Shown here: positions 38,315 through 50,109 of the stretch, piece by piece
How positions within the stretch are numbered: the stretch's first letter is position 1
Layout: each line of letters starts with the position of its first letter
NCBI GenBank assembly: GCA_009767595.1
Contig: VSDK01012849.1
Location: forward strand, 99,232-163,231
Direction of reading: 5' to 3'
DNA length: 64,000 bases
Origin: Symbiodinium kawagutii
Lineage: Eukaryota; Sar; Dinophyceae; Suessiales; Symbiodiniaceae
Notes under the pieces: generated by a model
What the model was told of the DNA's origin: nothing
The model's database searches: none
Seen by the model: only the letters and a program-made list of their open reading frames with translations
Position numbers and translations under genes: made by a program

Positions 38315-39010
38315 TCATATCGCAAAAATACCCCAAAATGAGAACAATGCTGATGCAAAAGCCACCGGCACCACTGGATCACAGCAGCTGATTTTGCATT
38401 TGATGGAAGGAAACCAACCATCCCCAATGTTGAGGGTGAGTGACTCTACATGCTTTTCTAACATGCCCAGCAGAATCGGTGGTGGGTTTGCCTGAAACAC
38501 GGTTGCAGTATTGGTTTTAGTGACCTTGGTTGGAACTTGGATAACGCGAGATGTGCTTTCCTTCACAGGAACTGCAGCCCGGTGCCCGCTCGGGTTGCCG
38601 CTGGGTCGAGCTCCGGAAAGACGGAGCTTAGCGAAGCACCGTGAACTCGCCCCAGGTGTGCGAGAAGCCAAAGTATAGCACCAAGTGCAGCAACCGTGTT
38701 TGCGCGCACAATTGCAAGGTGCACCTGCTGGCCGTGCTATGGTTGTGAGGTGCCAAGGAGCTACAGCTCTTGTTACAAATGCACACGCAGATAGTGGGGT
38801 TGTGCAAACCCTAGCAGTCAAACGATCATATTTTTGTGAAGCCGCCAGTTCTGGGTGGTCACAACATCTATCGACCCACAAAAGGACATACCCATGTTCA
38901 CCCCAAAAACAGGTTTCCCTGCCCCGAAAAATGTGACAAGCTGTGAAAGCAATGTGCTCTTGAGGTTGAATTTGAACACAGTGAACATGGTGAATATAGT
39001 GAACTGGCAC
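38315..39010 (-). CDS. 231-codon minus-strand open frame, low support
   Basis: Long enough to be uncommon by chance but without a recognised domain. Cys- and Arg-rich composition. A competing plus-strand island at about 38565-38660 (after TTCACAG|G) reads GTAARCPLGLPLGRAPERRS or ELQPGARSGCRWVELRKDGA, so the strand is unresolved. Confidence 0.2.
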   Translation of the reverse strand: MPVHYIHHVHCVQIQPQEHIAFTACHIFRGRETCFWGEHGYVLLWVDRCCDHPELAASQKYDRLTARVCTTPLSACAFVTRAVAPWHLTTIARPAGAPCNCARKHGCCTWCYTLASRTPGASSRCFAKLRLSGARPSGNPSGHRAAVPVKESTSRVIQVPTKVTKTNTATVFQANPPPILLGMLEKHVESLTLNIGDGWFPSIKCKISCCDPVVPVAFASALFSFWGIFAI

Positions 39011-39390
39011 TTGCAGCGAACCGCAGGCTACTCAAGTTATTACAAACCCAGCACTGGCCGTTAGAGTTCATAGCTGATATCTTCTTTATTCCATGATGAC
39101 GTGCTATGTATCTGTCGTTAATTCGCTTGTAGTTGTGTACTCATGTCACGGTGTGCCACTTTCAATCCCGATCATTATGGGAATGCCTGCACCAATTGTG
39201 TATGTCACACTGTAGCGCTCGACCTTGTGGATAAGTTCGACATATCACTTTATGATTCTTGGGTCTGAGATGTTTTTTCCACGCCGTTCGAGTGATTCGT
39301 TGTCGCTCTGGCAGAGTATGGTTGTATGCCAATTGACGAGGTCAGTGAAACTGCAGTGAAAGTTAAGGCTTAATCTCCCACAGCCATATA

Positions 39391-39493
39391 TGATGGTTTC
39401 TCAAAATGGGGGTACCCAAAAACTGGTTGGTTTGTTACTGAAAATATTTATAAACTGATAATTTCGGGGTACCCCCATTTTGAGAAACCACCA
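39391..39493 (-). mobile_element. family B inverted-repeat element
   Basis: TGATGGTTTCTCAAAATGGG and CCCATTTTGAGAAACCACC terminal inverted repeats; interior TTTGTTACTGAAAATATTTA. Confidence 0.85.
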
Positions 39494-41220
39494 TGTTTTC
39501 CATGCACAATTTGGATCATTCCGTGTGAAGGAGCGCCGGTTTGGACAACTCAATCCTTCACGATGATTCATGGGACCCTGGTGATTGATTGTAGCCATTT
39601 GCATGAAAATTCTTCCCGCCGCGCCTGTTTGCTCAGCAATCAGAGGGTGCATAATTTCAGCACCTTCCATTGATAGAAACAGCTGGTGAGTAGAAACCGA
39701 CTCAGCGACCTACGAGTCGTTGCGACTGATCGCTTCCAGCAATGTCTTGCGCAAGCTTTGAACCGAGATGCCAGGGCTCCCAGTAAAAACCTCTAGGTGC
39801 CAGGCTTTTAACTTCATGCTGTCCATCCTTCATGCTCCATCCATCCTTCCAAAACTGCTTACATTTATGACCCTGAAGATGATTCCGTACCTGCTTTAAA
39901 TTGACATCAGTGGCTGACACTTTTGGCATTGGTTCTATCATGGAACCAACGAGATTAGAATTGCCGCATATTGATGCATATTGGCAGTGGCTTGTTGATC
40001 ATGCTTGCCACTGCTCCTGACTTGTTGAGAAATGAAGTTACTGTATATAATGATATTTATAGATGTGCCCTGTAGCAGAAACATCAATACGAGCAGATCC
40101 CATCACGGATTTGAAAAGAAAGTTGATGGTTTCAAGACCCTCCCATGACTGAATTGATGCATGTTGACCATGGCTCCTTGGTCATTGCTTTTCCCGTTGC
40201 ATTTGTGAACATTGCCGTAGTCCCCTCCATGGTGTTTTGGGTTCGTGGATTTTGGACTTTGCTGCTGTCAAAGTCATGATATTCTTCTGGTGCATATCTG
40301 CACAGGCACGTGCGGTGTCTTGGAGTACCCGCAACAGAGTTAGCCTGGCCCAGTAGTTGTTGTTTCTGGTTTCGGTTGGGTGACTATGTGAGCAACGTCA
40401 TCATCTCAAAAGCTGGTTACCAGCCAGTACCTGGAGAGCCCTCGCTGTCACCAATGGGTTGAAACCGAGGTTCCGTGCCTATCACAGGCACCAGGTGATG
40501 TTGTTTGTAGCCCTGGAAATCTTTGTATTTTAGCAGATTTCAAGATGTATATCTAAGACTTGGCGACTTTTGATCGTCATGTTGGACCACACTTGGTATG
40601 TAATTCTTTCATCAACTCAATTTTCGTTTTTTCTTGTTTTGTATACCAGCAATGTTCCCGTTGTCATTAGTCACATCAGCTGTTGGTACATATGCTGTCA
40701 TTGCTTGAAATCAACTAGCTGGAGATTCTTAGACCTCAGGAATGGACGATTCTTATTTGTTTGTCACCATTATCAATCGCCATTGTTTACCACTCTTAGA
40801 GCCATTATCAAAACCACTGCGGGTGCATACAGTGATTGCGGTAGGGCGACCATCAAGCATTGCTTGCATTACAACCATGAACTATCTATTATATCTTAAA
40901 CTTCGAACCATAGTGTGACTATCTTGGTATGCACACACGCCAATGACAGGTTTACATTTCAAATCATCATGGCCATTCAGCCACGAAAACGATTGTATAT
41001 ACCATGCAGGTTGACCATGAACGCCATGATGAATTCCACCTGACCATTTTGAACCAAGCATTCATCAACCACCACCTTGAGCAACCATCAACCGCGAATT
41101 CTTAAGCATTTGATCAACTTAACAACTACCTCAATCAACTTGATCAACGATTCATAAGCATTCTTCACCAACCACTACCTACCTACCACTACTACTAACC
41201 ACCACTACCAACCATTCACC
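39494..41220. other. no gene recognised
   Basis: The largest stretch without family elements in this half of the window. The 109-codon plus frame at 40570-40899 has no coding-like third-position bias. ACCACTACC repeats appear near 41165-41215. Confidence 0.4.
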
Positions 41221-41273
41221 ACGATTCGTACGTCGCATTCACTCGCTTCGCCGCTTCGCGTGTCACCTCCCAG

Positions 41274-41380
41274 GGGAAGGAAGCGACCGAGATCCAGCCT
41301 CCTCCAGCAGTGCGGCCAACTGTCGTGAAGATCCGCCTGAGGAGGAGCCCAGTCTGTGGATGGAGCCAGGGCTACCCGTT
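41274..41380 (+). CDS. candidate exon, acidic/Ser-rich
   Basis: Pyrimidine-rich lead and CTCCCAG|GG acceptor, then two bases and 35 codons: EGSDRDPASSSSAANCREDP, PEEEPSLWMEPGLPV, ended by GTT|GTAGTC. An alternative frame (GKEATEIQPPPAVRPTVVKI) ends at a TAG at the donor. No domain recognised. Confidence 0.5.
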
Positions 41381-41925
41381 GTAGTCGCCCGGGCGGCCCT
41401 TTAAAGGGCCAGGGATACCCAGGGGAGCGAGGCCAGGAGCGGCCCCTAGGAGGCTTTGTTCACCAAATGCTAGTTATTCATGGTGGTAAGTGATGATGCA
41501 TCAGAATAGGTGGTGCAGATTGGTTGTAGGAAGCTTCACTAGTGATTAATGGATGGTTAGTTGATAGTTCGATGATCGTTAATCGTTGGTGAAGGGGGGT
41601 GGATGACGCCCAATGTTTGGGTTACAACAACAGTTAATCAGATTGCTTAATCATGCTTAGTGGATGGTCAACCGATGATAATTGGTAAATAACCAACGAT
41701 TTATAGTTTATGCTGGGTAATAGCCCACAAACATGGTGTATGCTTATGGCTCATGAACAACTACTGATCAGGATAACATGGTTGATGGTGTTCAAGATCG
41801 CTTCATGAACGGTCCATCAGCTGCGCCAGCAGCTGTGTCGTCGTGGTGCATCGTCACGGCACTAACCTGTCCTCGCCATTGGCGCGAAGTCCTGCCCGGA
41901 GAATGTCACAGCTCCAGAGACAACC

Positions 41926-42009
41926 AACCAATGGCATCCAATGGCTGGTTATAATGGTTAATGATGGGGGATAACAACAAGCAACTATAGGGGATATACC
42001 AGCTATTTA
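41926..42009 (+). mobile_element. family D element joined to A
   Basis: CCAACCAATGGCATCCAATG start, GGGGGATAACAACAAGCAAC interior, GGGGATATACCAGCTATTTA end, then family A. Confidence 0.6.
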
Positions 42010-42125
42010 TGGCTATGGGTCCATATTAACCAACCAATAATGGGATACTAGCCAACAATATCATAGGGAAAACTATGGTTGATGGGGAACCAGGGGGACT
42101 AGCCGGGTGAACTGACCCACTGCCA
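42010..42125 (+). mobile_element. family A inverted-repeat element
   Basis: TGGCTATGGGTCC and TGACCCACTGCCA ends; core GGGGAACCAGGGGGAC, shared with the copy at 2660. Confidence 0.8.
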
Positions 42126-42581
42126 CATCCAAATACTGTGATGGGAGATCCAGTTGTTCCCCACCGGTAGGTCAGGCATAAACAGCTGGTGATGTACCGT
42201 AAAATACCACAGGATCCTTCGATTTTCTGCGTACCGTGACATTTTCTTACCCAACCTCAGCTATGAATTGGCATAGTGTGAATGCGGTGTTTTCTTGGTT
42301 GGTTAAGACTTGGTTGATACCCAATCAGCTCAAAGTCAAGAGCTTGGCAACCAGCCCTCGGAAGGTCGTCAGGTCGCGTCGGAGATTTACCAGCCAGCTC
42401 AGCCACTACATACGACTCAACAACCATTTAACCAACTACCAGCCACTGAAAATTATTCCCCTGCAATTTCTGATATCAAAACCGCCGTTGTTGGTTTCCT
42501 AACGATAGCCACGAGCACGGTTGTTGGCTTCCTGAAGCATGTCATGGCCACCAGTGGAAGCCGCTGGATGTCACCCCCCAG

Positions 42582-42668
42582 GAGGAAGATCGATTGTCGA
42601 CAGCAGCACCCTCCCTCTGCGAGGCGGGATCTGGGGAGGCCATGACCACATCCCAGAAGTGTCCATAA
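42582..42668 (+). CDS. candidate 3'-terminal exon
   Basis: CCCCCCAG|G acceptor, then EEDRLSTAAPSLCEAGSGEA, MTTSQKCP and a TAA. An overlapping plus frame (42310-42645) is Gln/Pro-rich near its start (SQELGNQPSEGRQVASEIYQ) and may mark a further exon at about 42330-42410. Confidence 0.4.
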   Translation, partial: EEDRLSTAAPSLCEAGSGEAMTTSQKCP

Positions 42669-42910
42669 GTCCATTGATTCTTGAGCCAACAACCATTAGG
42701 AGCCATTAACCATACTAGTGGTACTAGGATGGTTGAATAGATAGTTAACCAGATGGGTAAGGTGAATTAATGTTCAATGGTTCTCGTCATTGAACCACAA
42801 CCAACAAAAAACCAGTGGATTCTTCATACGGGACCATGCTCGTAATATACGAAGGGGTGCATCATCAATCCATGCATTGAGAACCGCGATTGACCAACCA
42901 CACCAATGGC

Positions 42911-43675
42911 TCAATTAGAAGTCATGGCTCCGTTGGCAATGATCCCATAAATCCATATAAATCTATAAATCACCGCACCAGCCAAAATGTCAGAATCACC
43001 ACCCACTGGACCAATCGATGCTTGGTAGTGGTGAGAAGCGACTTGATCATCGGAATCTATGACACAACATGCGTGAAGCACTTCCAAGTGATCACGAGCT
43101 CCCCACGCTCTCTTTATCGAAGCTCTTGAGCCTCTGAGGAGCTCAGCTTTTTCCCAGCATGGAGAATCATTTGTTGAGCTTGGATTTTCCACAAAACAGT
43201 GACAGGTAAAGCATGGCTTGCTGGGTGTGGCAAAAACATGCCAGAACTCACAACTTTTGGCGAAAAGCACCTGCAAAGGTTTCGCCAAAGAGATGCCCTT
43301 TCCCTGCAAGTTATGAATCAATGATTCTACCGATTTGCGCTGGAAGTTGGGCATCCGGAAGACACCCGAAAAAATGACTATGTCACGATCTAAGCTTGTA
43401 CAGGCTGCATAGCTTGTGCTGGTTGACCCACCAGTGTTCTCTCCCGCATCTTGTTTGGCTAAACTTGGGTGGGTGCTATTCCCCTGTGCAGTGACCATCA
43501 GAAACCCATATGCCATGCATCCACAGGACCCCCATAGGCTCCAGAGAACCAGCTGTGGACTGGGCTTACCCTCATGGAGTCCACTGCCACTCAGGAAGCC
43601 ACTACCCGTTTGGGCCTCAATGGCACCGCGCGTTTTGATGCCAAATAGTAAGGTTTCTGTGTGTGTTCCCCGCAT
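42911..43675 (-). CDS. 254-codon minus-strand open frame, unknown
   Basis: The longest frame outside the retrotransposon and the SL-marked locus. Ser/Gly/Cys-rich; no motif, signal peptide or clear splice border recognised, and composition is like the surrounding DNA. Either a real intronless or partly decayed gene, or chance. Confidence 0.25.
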   Translation of the reverse strand: MRGTHTETLLFGIKTRGAIEAQTGSGFLSGSGLHEGKPSPQLVLWSLWGSCGCMAYGFLMVTAQGNSTHPSLAKQDAGENTGGSTSTSYAACTSLDRDIVIFSGVFRMPNFQRKSVESLIHNLQGKGISLAKPLQVLFAKSCEFWHVFATPSKPCFTCHCFVENPSSTNDSPCWEKAELLRGSRASIKRAWGARDHLEVLHACCVIDSDDQVASHHYQASIGPVGGDSDILAGAVIYRFIWIYGIIANGAMTSN

Positions 43676-43832
43676 GTATCAAAGACGATGCACATAGTAG
43701 TGCGCAATGCCCTTGGCTTATGTGCCTCATCCTCCTTTTTGTGTTCTATTGCTCTGTCTTTGGTTTCATTGCACCTGGGTGCAAGTCAGTACCAATCTGC
43801 CAGCCTTTAACAAGCTTTCAATTCTTCACATA

Positions 43833-43947
43833 AGGCTGTGGGTCAAAACCCCGTACCCCTGGTTCCCCTATCATTAACCATTGTTTTCCCTATAGTTGAC
43901 TGGGTAATAACCACCATTATTGGTTGGTAAATATTGATCTATAGCCA
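43833..43947 (-). mobile_element. family A inverted-repeat element
   Basis: AGGCTGTGGGTCAAAACC, GTACCCCTGGTTCCCC, ending TTGATCTATAGCCA. Confidence 0.8.
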
Positions 43948-44608
43948 CATAACAATTTTCGTTGAGTGTGAACTGGCCTAGCCTGTATTCTCCGGGGCCC
44001 TTTGGACAGGCATTGGGCAATGATCAGCATGATGTGATAAGCGGCAGCCATGCATCCATGTCTTCCAAGGAATTGAGAACGTGCGTTACCATGGTTGAAC
44101 ATAGCTATTTATTCAGTGGAAGTGTCATCAATGGTGAATGATTCGGTCAATGGGTGCTTGATAATCATTCATGATTGGCAACCATTATGATTGAGATGCT
44201 TAGTAATAAACCATTATGTGATGCTTAGTAATGGTCTGTTTGCAACGGGTTGACCAGCCACGGACGCTTACAGTAGACGACCAGCCACAGTGATGGGACT
44301 ACCTCTGGGGTTGGTACTCAATCCACCTGGCCGTGTTGCTTCCAAAGGGTGCGGCGTCATTCTATGTCATGATCTCATCCAGCAAGGTGAACCAGTTACT
44401 TGTCCCCAATAAACAACCGCGAGATAATGGTTATACCAACAGTTTCTTAAAGGAACTATGTAAATGGTGAGTAGCATTTACGCATGAATCGCAGTTGGTT
44501 ATGGAGAATCCAGCAGCCTCATAGTGATATGTCATCATATAGTTCATCGTTGATCATTCAATGTGGGCTCCTAATCGCACCAGGTACAGCTGGTAGGTTC
44601 TAACTTAG

Positions 44609-44686
44609 CTGAGCCGTCCACCATCGCTGGGATTTCTATCTGGCATTCGTGAAACAAAAAGCCGGCACACCTCAGTTTTCTACAAG
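44609..44686 (+). CDS. candidate exon before a 59-nt mini-intron
   Basis: AACTTAG acceptor, 26 whole codons LSRPPSLGFLSGIRETKSRH TSVFYK, then CTACAAG|GTGGGC, where the family E element starts. Confidence 0.4.
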
Positions 44687-44744
44687 GTGGGCCCCCTGGT
44701 TCTAAGCCAACTTAACTTAGCTAACTAAGGGGGCCCAGCTTGTA
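44681..44744. mobile_element. family E inverted-repeat element, possible mini-intron
   Basis: TACAAGGTGGGCCCCC and GGGGGCCCAGCTTGTA are inverted ends of a 64 bp unit. The left end supplies AAG|GTGGGC and the right end TTGTAG|GAAC, so 44687-44745 could be removed as a 59-nt intron. Confidence 0.6.
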
Positions 44745-44745
44745 G

Positions 44746-44920
44746 GAACCCAAGCAACACACTGCCCGGCGCATCCTGGCCCTGGCCCTGGGGCCTCCTT
44801 TGCGCACCAAGGATGGGCCGACATCGTCTCGGAGGGTGGCCCCAAGCTCTGGGCGGATTTGGTGGATTCGGACGATGAGGCCGTGGCCAGCGGGGAAGTC
44901 CGTTGTGGTGCCGTGGCCAC
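44746..44920 (+). CDS. candidate exon with WADLVDSDDE motif
   Basis: Behind TTGTAG|GA the frame reads ASFAHQGWADIVSEGGPKLW, then ADLVDSDDEAVASGEVRCGA, ending at GGCCAC|GTAGGT. Acidic, with the WAD-type motif twice. The phase-0 frame (EPKQHTARRILALALGPPLR) is also open and would join the 44609 exon, so the frame is undecided. A family A element starts 13 bp behind the donor. Confidence 0.5.
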
Positions 44921-44933
44921 GTAGGTTACCGCA

Positions 44934-45049
44934 TGGCTATGGGTCAATATGAATCAACCAAATACTGGGGGATTTCCACCAACAACAATAGGGAAAAGAA
45001 TGGTTAGCAGGGGGGAACCAGGGGTACGGGGTGAACTGACCCACAGCCA
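44934..45049 (+). mobile_element. family A inverted-repeat element
   Basis: TGGCTATGGGTCA and TGACCCACAGCCA ends; core GGGGGAACCAGGGGTAC. Confidence 0.85.
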
Positions 45050-45835
45050 CATGGCTGGGTTCTTCAATTTTTTTTTGGGGCCCAAAAGATCATCCATTGA
45101 TCCACTCAACATCCTAGGTATACTGTAGAATGTATAGTGGAAACTTATGGTAGCATGTACATAGATTCTCAGGGACAACAATCATTTGCAGGTAGCCGTA
45201 GAGGGAAGCGAATTCGATGGGATGACTTATGACTTTTGACTATGGGTCATCATGGTCAACGTCGATAAAGAGATAACTTTACCAACAACGAAAAGGATGG
45301 AATCAACACCAGCAAATACCAGCAAAGCTCTATTGTAATTTATATGTGCATATTCGTAGCACTGATGGGACCTCGCCAGCATCCATGGCATGATTCAAAG
45401 GGAATAGCTTGCCCACAACTGGGACCACCGACACGCAAATGTAATTCCATTGATCAACGGAGAATCTGATGGACCATAAAGGAAGTAGTTGGGAATCAAC
45501 CATCAGATGATATCAGTTGATGAGAATCAGTTGGATGATTCACATGATAAATTGGACCATCGATCAGATACTTAAAAGGTGTCATTCTTGGACCTGGGGT
45601 CGTGAACTTTCGACGAGAAGGGGATGGATATCCATTGATGGCGCAGTCACTTGAAGCACCCCAGACAAAATCAACGTCCATTGGCACTGAAAGCAAATGA
45701 TGACACCTGCGGTCTCTCCAGTCTTACTAGTTGGCATTGAGATTTGTCGTTGTTCGCGTGTACCGGTTGTGGTTTCTCTCGAAAGGTCCATCTGTCACCG
45801 GTTATGATTTCTTCAGAACGGTTCATCGGTCGCAG

Positions 45836-45926
45836 GTCGGCTACGTTTCTTGTCGAATCGGCTCGTGGGCCTCGCAGGACCTCAAATGTGTCCCAGCAGT
45901 CCAGTCCAAGGCATCGGGAAAAAGTG
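45836..45926 (+). CDS. candidate exon, frame uncertain
   Basis: GGTCGCAG|G acceptor and AAAGTG|GTTTAC donor around a GC-rich island in which all three frames are open (for example DLKCVPAVQSKASGKS or ATFLVESARGPRRTSNVSQQ). A family A element follows 45 bp behind. Confidence 0.35.
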
Positions 45927-45970
45927 GTTTACACCGGACCCGCTGGGAGCAACCAATTTTCAGAGATAGA

Positions 45971-46089
45971 TGGCTATGGGTCAATATTAACCAACCAGTA
46001 ATGGGGTATCATAACCAACCATTTTAAAGGGAAACCAATGGTTAATGATGGGGAACCAGGGGTACAGGGTTTTGTTTGACCCACTGCCA
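45971..46089 (+). mobile_element. family A inverted-repeat element
   Basis: TGGCTATGGGTCA and TGACCCACTGCCA ends; a TTTG duplication before the right arm. Confidence 0.8.
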
Positions 46090-46177
46090 GATTAATGTAC
46101 GTACACGGATATGATTAAGTGTAGGTCAAGAGTGTATTTGGTGTGAAGAATGTAAGATTGATTATAAGCTTTCATAT

Positions 46178-46280
46178 GGGTGTTTCTCAGAATAGGGAGA
46201 CCCCCAAATCACCCTTTATTAACCGTTTATAGCCATAAACCAACCATTTTGGGGGTACCTCTATGGCTTCAGAAACCACC
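46178..46280 (+). mobile_element. family B inverted-repeat element
   Basis: GGGTGTTTCTCAGAATAGGG left, GGGGGTACCTCTATGG and TTCAGAAACCACC right. Confidence 0.75.
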
Positions 46281-46882
46281 AATGCAGATTATGCTATTGG
46301 GAGAGGCAGCAAGTTGCAAAGCTGCCGTCACATGTCATGCATCACGGAGTGATGAAGCCATGCACGTTGTGGTCAACGGAGGCAGAATCCTGCGAAACTT
46401 GGGATGGTTTAACAATTAAACTATCGATGTTTGTGTCAATTAGCAAAAAAACATGATCCATGAATCCATGATTGATCATGAACAATGGTTGATCAAGGGA
46501 TTAAACTACAATTATCAACAGAAGCGTTTAGCTGCTGTTTGACTAGGAATATCCGACTACTGGCCGCCTACACATACACACTTCAGCAAACAGTCAACTA
46601 CCATATGTCCATTGCCCAAGAAGGATTTTGTAGAGAAATGTTGGCAAATTCCTGATCATGGTTGACATTATGTACCATGTTAGTACCATTGGGCCACACC
46701 GCCAAGTCCATAAACTCCCCCGAAAGCGCTTTGGTTTCCCAATTTCCCCAGCTGCTAATCCCTTCTTGTGGCGTTCCCAAAAATCCACCAACCAATGGGG
46801 AGTAGCAGCTGCCTTTTCTGCATGTTTCTGGAGTGACGCCACAAGATGCCGAGCCTCGGCATTTGAATCCTCCATCCACCAG

Positions 46883-46944
46883 CAGCGGTCCCGGCCTCCA
46901 GACCAAAAAACGCTGGGCCGACCTGGTGGACGAGAGTTCCTCAG
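46883..46944 (+). CDS. candidate exon with WADLVDESSS motif
   Basis: ATCCACCAG acceptor, SGPGLQTKKRWADLVDESSS, then TCAG|GTACGC donor. Shares the WADLVD core with the exon at 44746 and could be a duplicated or alternative module of the same gene. Confidence 0.5.
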
Positions 46945-49480
46945 GTACGCAGTTGGGGGATGGAAGTAGCATCCAAGGTAAGGATCAAGGGGGATGAATT
47001 CGATGGAAAGATTTTTGGGTTATTCTGTAGGAGGGATTATGTGATTATGTGTATAGGGATACTCTAATTGGAGTTATTCTATGCAAATTATTTATAGTCT
47101 GTGATTATTAGTGTTATGATATGCATTTGTATATAAAAGTGGGGTGCAGCAACTTGCTTGTGGGGCAAAATATAAACTGATGTCCGCTCTAAACATCACG
47201 ATTACAACTGCGGAGGCGATCCGTTTGAGACATGAAGGCCGTCGGAGTAAGGAGCCGACAATGGCAACATTGCAATTCGGTTGAATTCACAAATTTAGAA
47301 TTGATGGTATTAAGCATCATTGAAAATACTGAATTCACAGATTGGAGTATTGTTTAATGTTTTTTCTAAGATGCATTTGTTGAATGAGCCGTTGAACCAA
47401 GGATACCAAGGTTGCTGAGCATACTCTTGCGCAGCCCTTAAAAACCTATCTGCTACATGGACAAATATTGCGATTGCTACAATTCTTTGCCAAGCAGCAG
47501 ATGAACTGTGAACCTCCTGATTGGTTGGGAGGTACTAGCGCCGCTTCCCAAGTTATAATCACTTTGATTAGGGAAGCCACGATTCTTTCTGTATTACATC
47601 ACTTATGTACAAGCTCAAATGATCTCATTTCTCTGAATCAGTTTGTGGATGCGCAGAGATTCTGGATGATGTTGTCACTACCCAACCAGACCGGCTATGG
47701 TGGCCAAGTAGATAAGTAGATGACAGTTTCAAGACCCTGGAAGACTTGGCTCGGTCACAAGCGTGTACTTGTTGCAGCTGCACCCTGCCAGATGCAGATG
47801 ATGTGACTCGAACCCCAGAGGATGATTCGGATGGAAAGACAGGTGCTCCGCCGCTAGCGACCGGTGACAGTGGTTGTCGTGGATGCATTCTGCAGAGATT
47901 ATAGCGGGCCCAGTCGGGGTGATAGTTGGCGTGGCAAATGAGATGGACAGTTTATTCTTCTGGCATCTTCCGGCTATGGAAGCGTTCCATTGGATTCTCA
48001 CGGTCATCATGGTTTGTGTTGAGCCATGCCAACGATTCGGTTCGTTCCTTATTGTGATTAATTCCCGTATTACAATAGCTTGTTGCAATTAATCAATTAA
48101 TCACAAACAAGGAATAGATTAATGATAAACAGCATATTGTATATTTCTATTATATAACATATGTATAAACAATATTAAACAATAAGGATGTTGATTATTA
48201 TCAATATAATTATATAATTGTATTACGGTATATTGCTTGTGTCTCTGATATTGTTTAGCTCTGAGATTCTGGAGACGCCAATGCTGCTCACAGTTCGTTC
48301 GAGATCAAAGGGATCACCACTGCTGATGTTGCGGATCGCAACTGCGAAGTGTACAGCCGACTGTGGCTGAAGTCCACCCAAAAACAATCATTGATGGACC
48401 ACATGACCACACTTCCCGGACGATCTGCAGATATTTGCAGCTGAGTTGCATCCCGCAAACGCATTTGAGCCACCAAACAAGCCACGAAACTCACTACCAA
48501 TGGGGCTGACTGTGCTCAGCTACCAGCTGTAGAGTTGGTGGGAGCCAACAAGATCAACCAAACAAGCACCATTGAAGATCTGCTCAACAACAAGGAATCA
48601 ATAACTACAGTATTGCTCAAGATTAATGGAATACTGGTAGGTATAATCTGCCAAATAACTACAATTAATCCATCAATAAGGAATCTACAAGATTACTAAT
48701 GGAATCTTGATCTACATTGAAGCTAATCGACAATGAGGAATCACTCATTTTCAAGATTTGAGTACGGAGATACCTCATATTTCTAATTGTAGTTCCAGGG
48801 AGATAAGCAATGAGAATAGGGATCAATGCGGGTGATCAATGATCAATAACTAAAGTCAACACGGATCAACGAGCAAGATCCAGCAACGATAGCAGGGAAG
48901 TAACCACGAAGAGTAGAGAAAAACAGGGATGATTCTGGTGTCATTTTTGCTTGACAATTGCAGCAGCCTGTGTGATTTTTCTTCCGAAGTAGTCAGCATG
49001 ACTCAGTTGCCAGGAGGAGATGTCACATCTACCCCGAGCTGGAAGAATGATGAGTCTCCAAGCTCCTTGGCGCAGATCCCGCGGCGCTGGTTCCGCTGGT
49101 TCTGCTGGGGCCGCCACGTTTAACGGCCGAACCAAGCACTGCACTGGACAGCTCCATACCTGGTGGGCGCTGCCGAGGAGCACAGCTTGTAATTTCACCG
49201 GTGGACTTTCGAATGAAACCAAAACACTATCGGCTTTGAGTGGGATGACTGGTTAAGTGTGACAAATTCGGTTGAACTGTGAACCGCCTCTCAATTTTTC
49301 ATGTCCCAGGTCGATCACTTTGCGAGTTGTTGTCTAAAACACTTCGGAGGCGACTGGTTCAGAACCAGTGGCATTCTTCAGATGTGTGCAGTTCAGTATG
49401 GCGAATTGGAGCCATGGTCGTGCCATGGTCGTGCCATGGTCGAGCTTTGGTTCAGTCTAATTCTAAATCCCCGACAGTAT
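46945..49480. other. no gene or family element recognised
   Basis: Short frames only. A small GC island at about 49060-49170 (SLAQIPRRWFRWFCWGRHV or an Ala/Gly-rich alternative) may be an exon, but no splice border fits. Confidence 0.35.
49411..49443. repeat. 11-bp tandem repeat GCCATGGTCGT
   Basis: Three adjacent units. Confidence 0.85.
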
Positions 49481-49592
49481 GTGGACGTTTCTCAAAAAAG
49501 GGGGGGCCCTTTTTGCATCCTTTATTATCCACTTGTAGTGATAAATCAACCAATTTGGGGGTCCCCAAGTCCTGGCTTGAGAAACCACCACC
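49481..49592 (+). mobile_element. family B inverted-repeat element
   Basis: GTGGACGTTTCTCAAAAAAG left, GTCCCCAAGT then GGCTTGAGAAACCACC right; interior ATTTGTAGTG-type B core. Confidence 0.7.
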
Positions 49593-50109
49593 ATGTGCCA
49601 CCGTGTGCGTTCATCATCTGAATGTGCTCGAAGGTTGCACGGCGATCCCATCCACTGGGATCACACAAGCCACATGGTTTTTTGATTTTTTAGAGCAGTT
49701 TGTTTAAATAATTTTCAAAAGGGAGGTTAGGGTCCCACCATTGTGACCAATCAATCATGATGCACGAGGTACCCCTTCAGTACAGCAAGGGGCTCTTTTG
49801 GTGGTCTGTAGAATCATCAAATGCCATTAATATTGGCAAATGTTGCAAATGATGGGTATGTATTCGAAATATACCAGCATCATTAGATGATTGATCATCA
49901 TTAATTTATCATGGTGATGTACCAATTATTAATTTGATCATCTCGATATCCACCATTACTACCATGTTTCCCCCATCATCTCTCATCATACCATCATTAA
50001 CCATGAAACCATCATCAATCATGAGCAACCATCAGTAGCAAACTCGCTGGAACCATCAAACTAGTAGCAAACTCACCATAGCTGGATAGTCACCATAGCA
50101 ACATCACCT

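Noticed and set aside
45233..45300. Another family A copy starting at CTATGGGTCA
   Set aside because: Only about 12 bases match; no core or right end follows.
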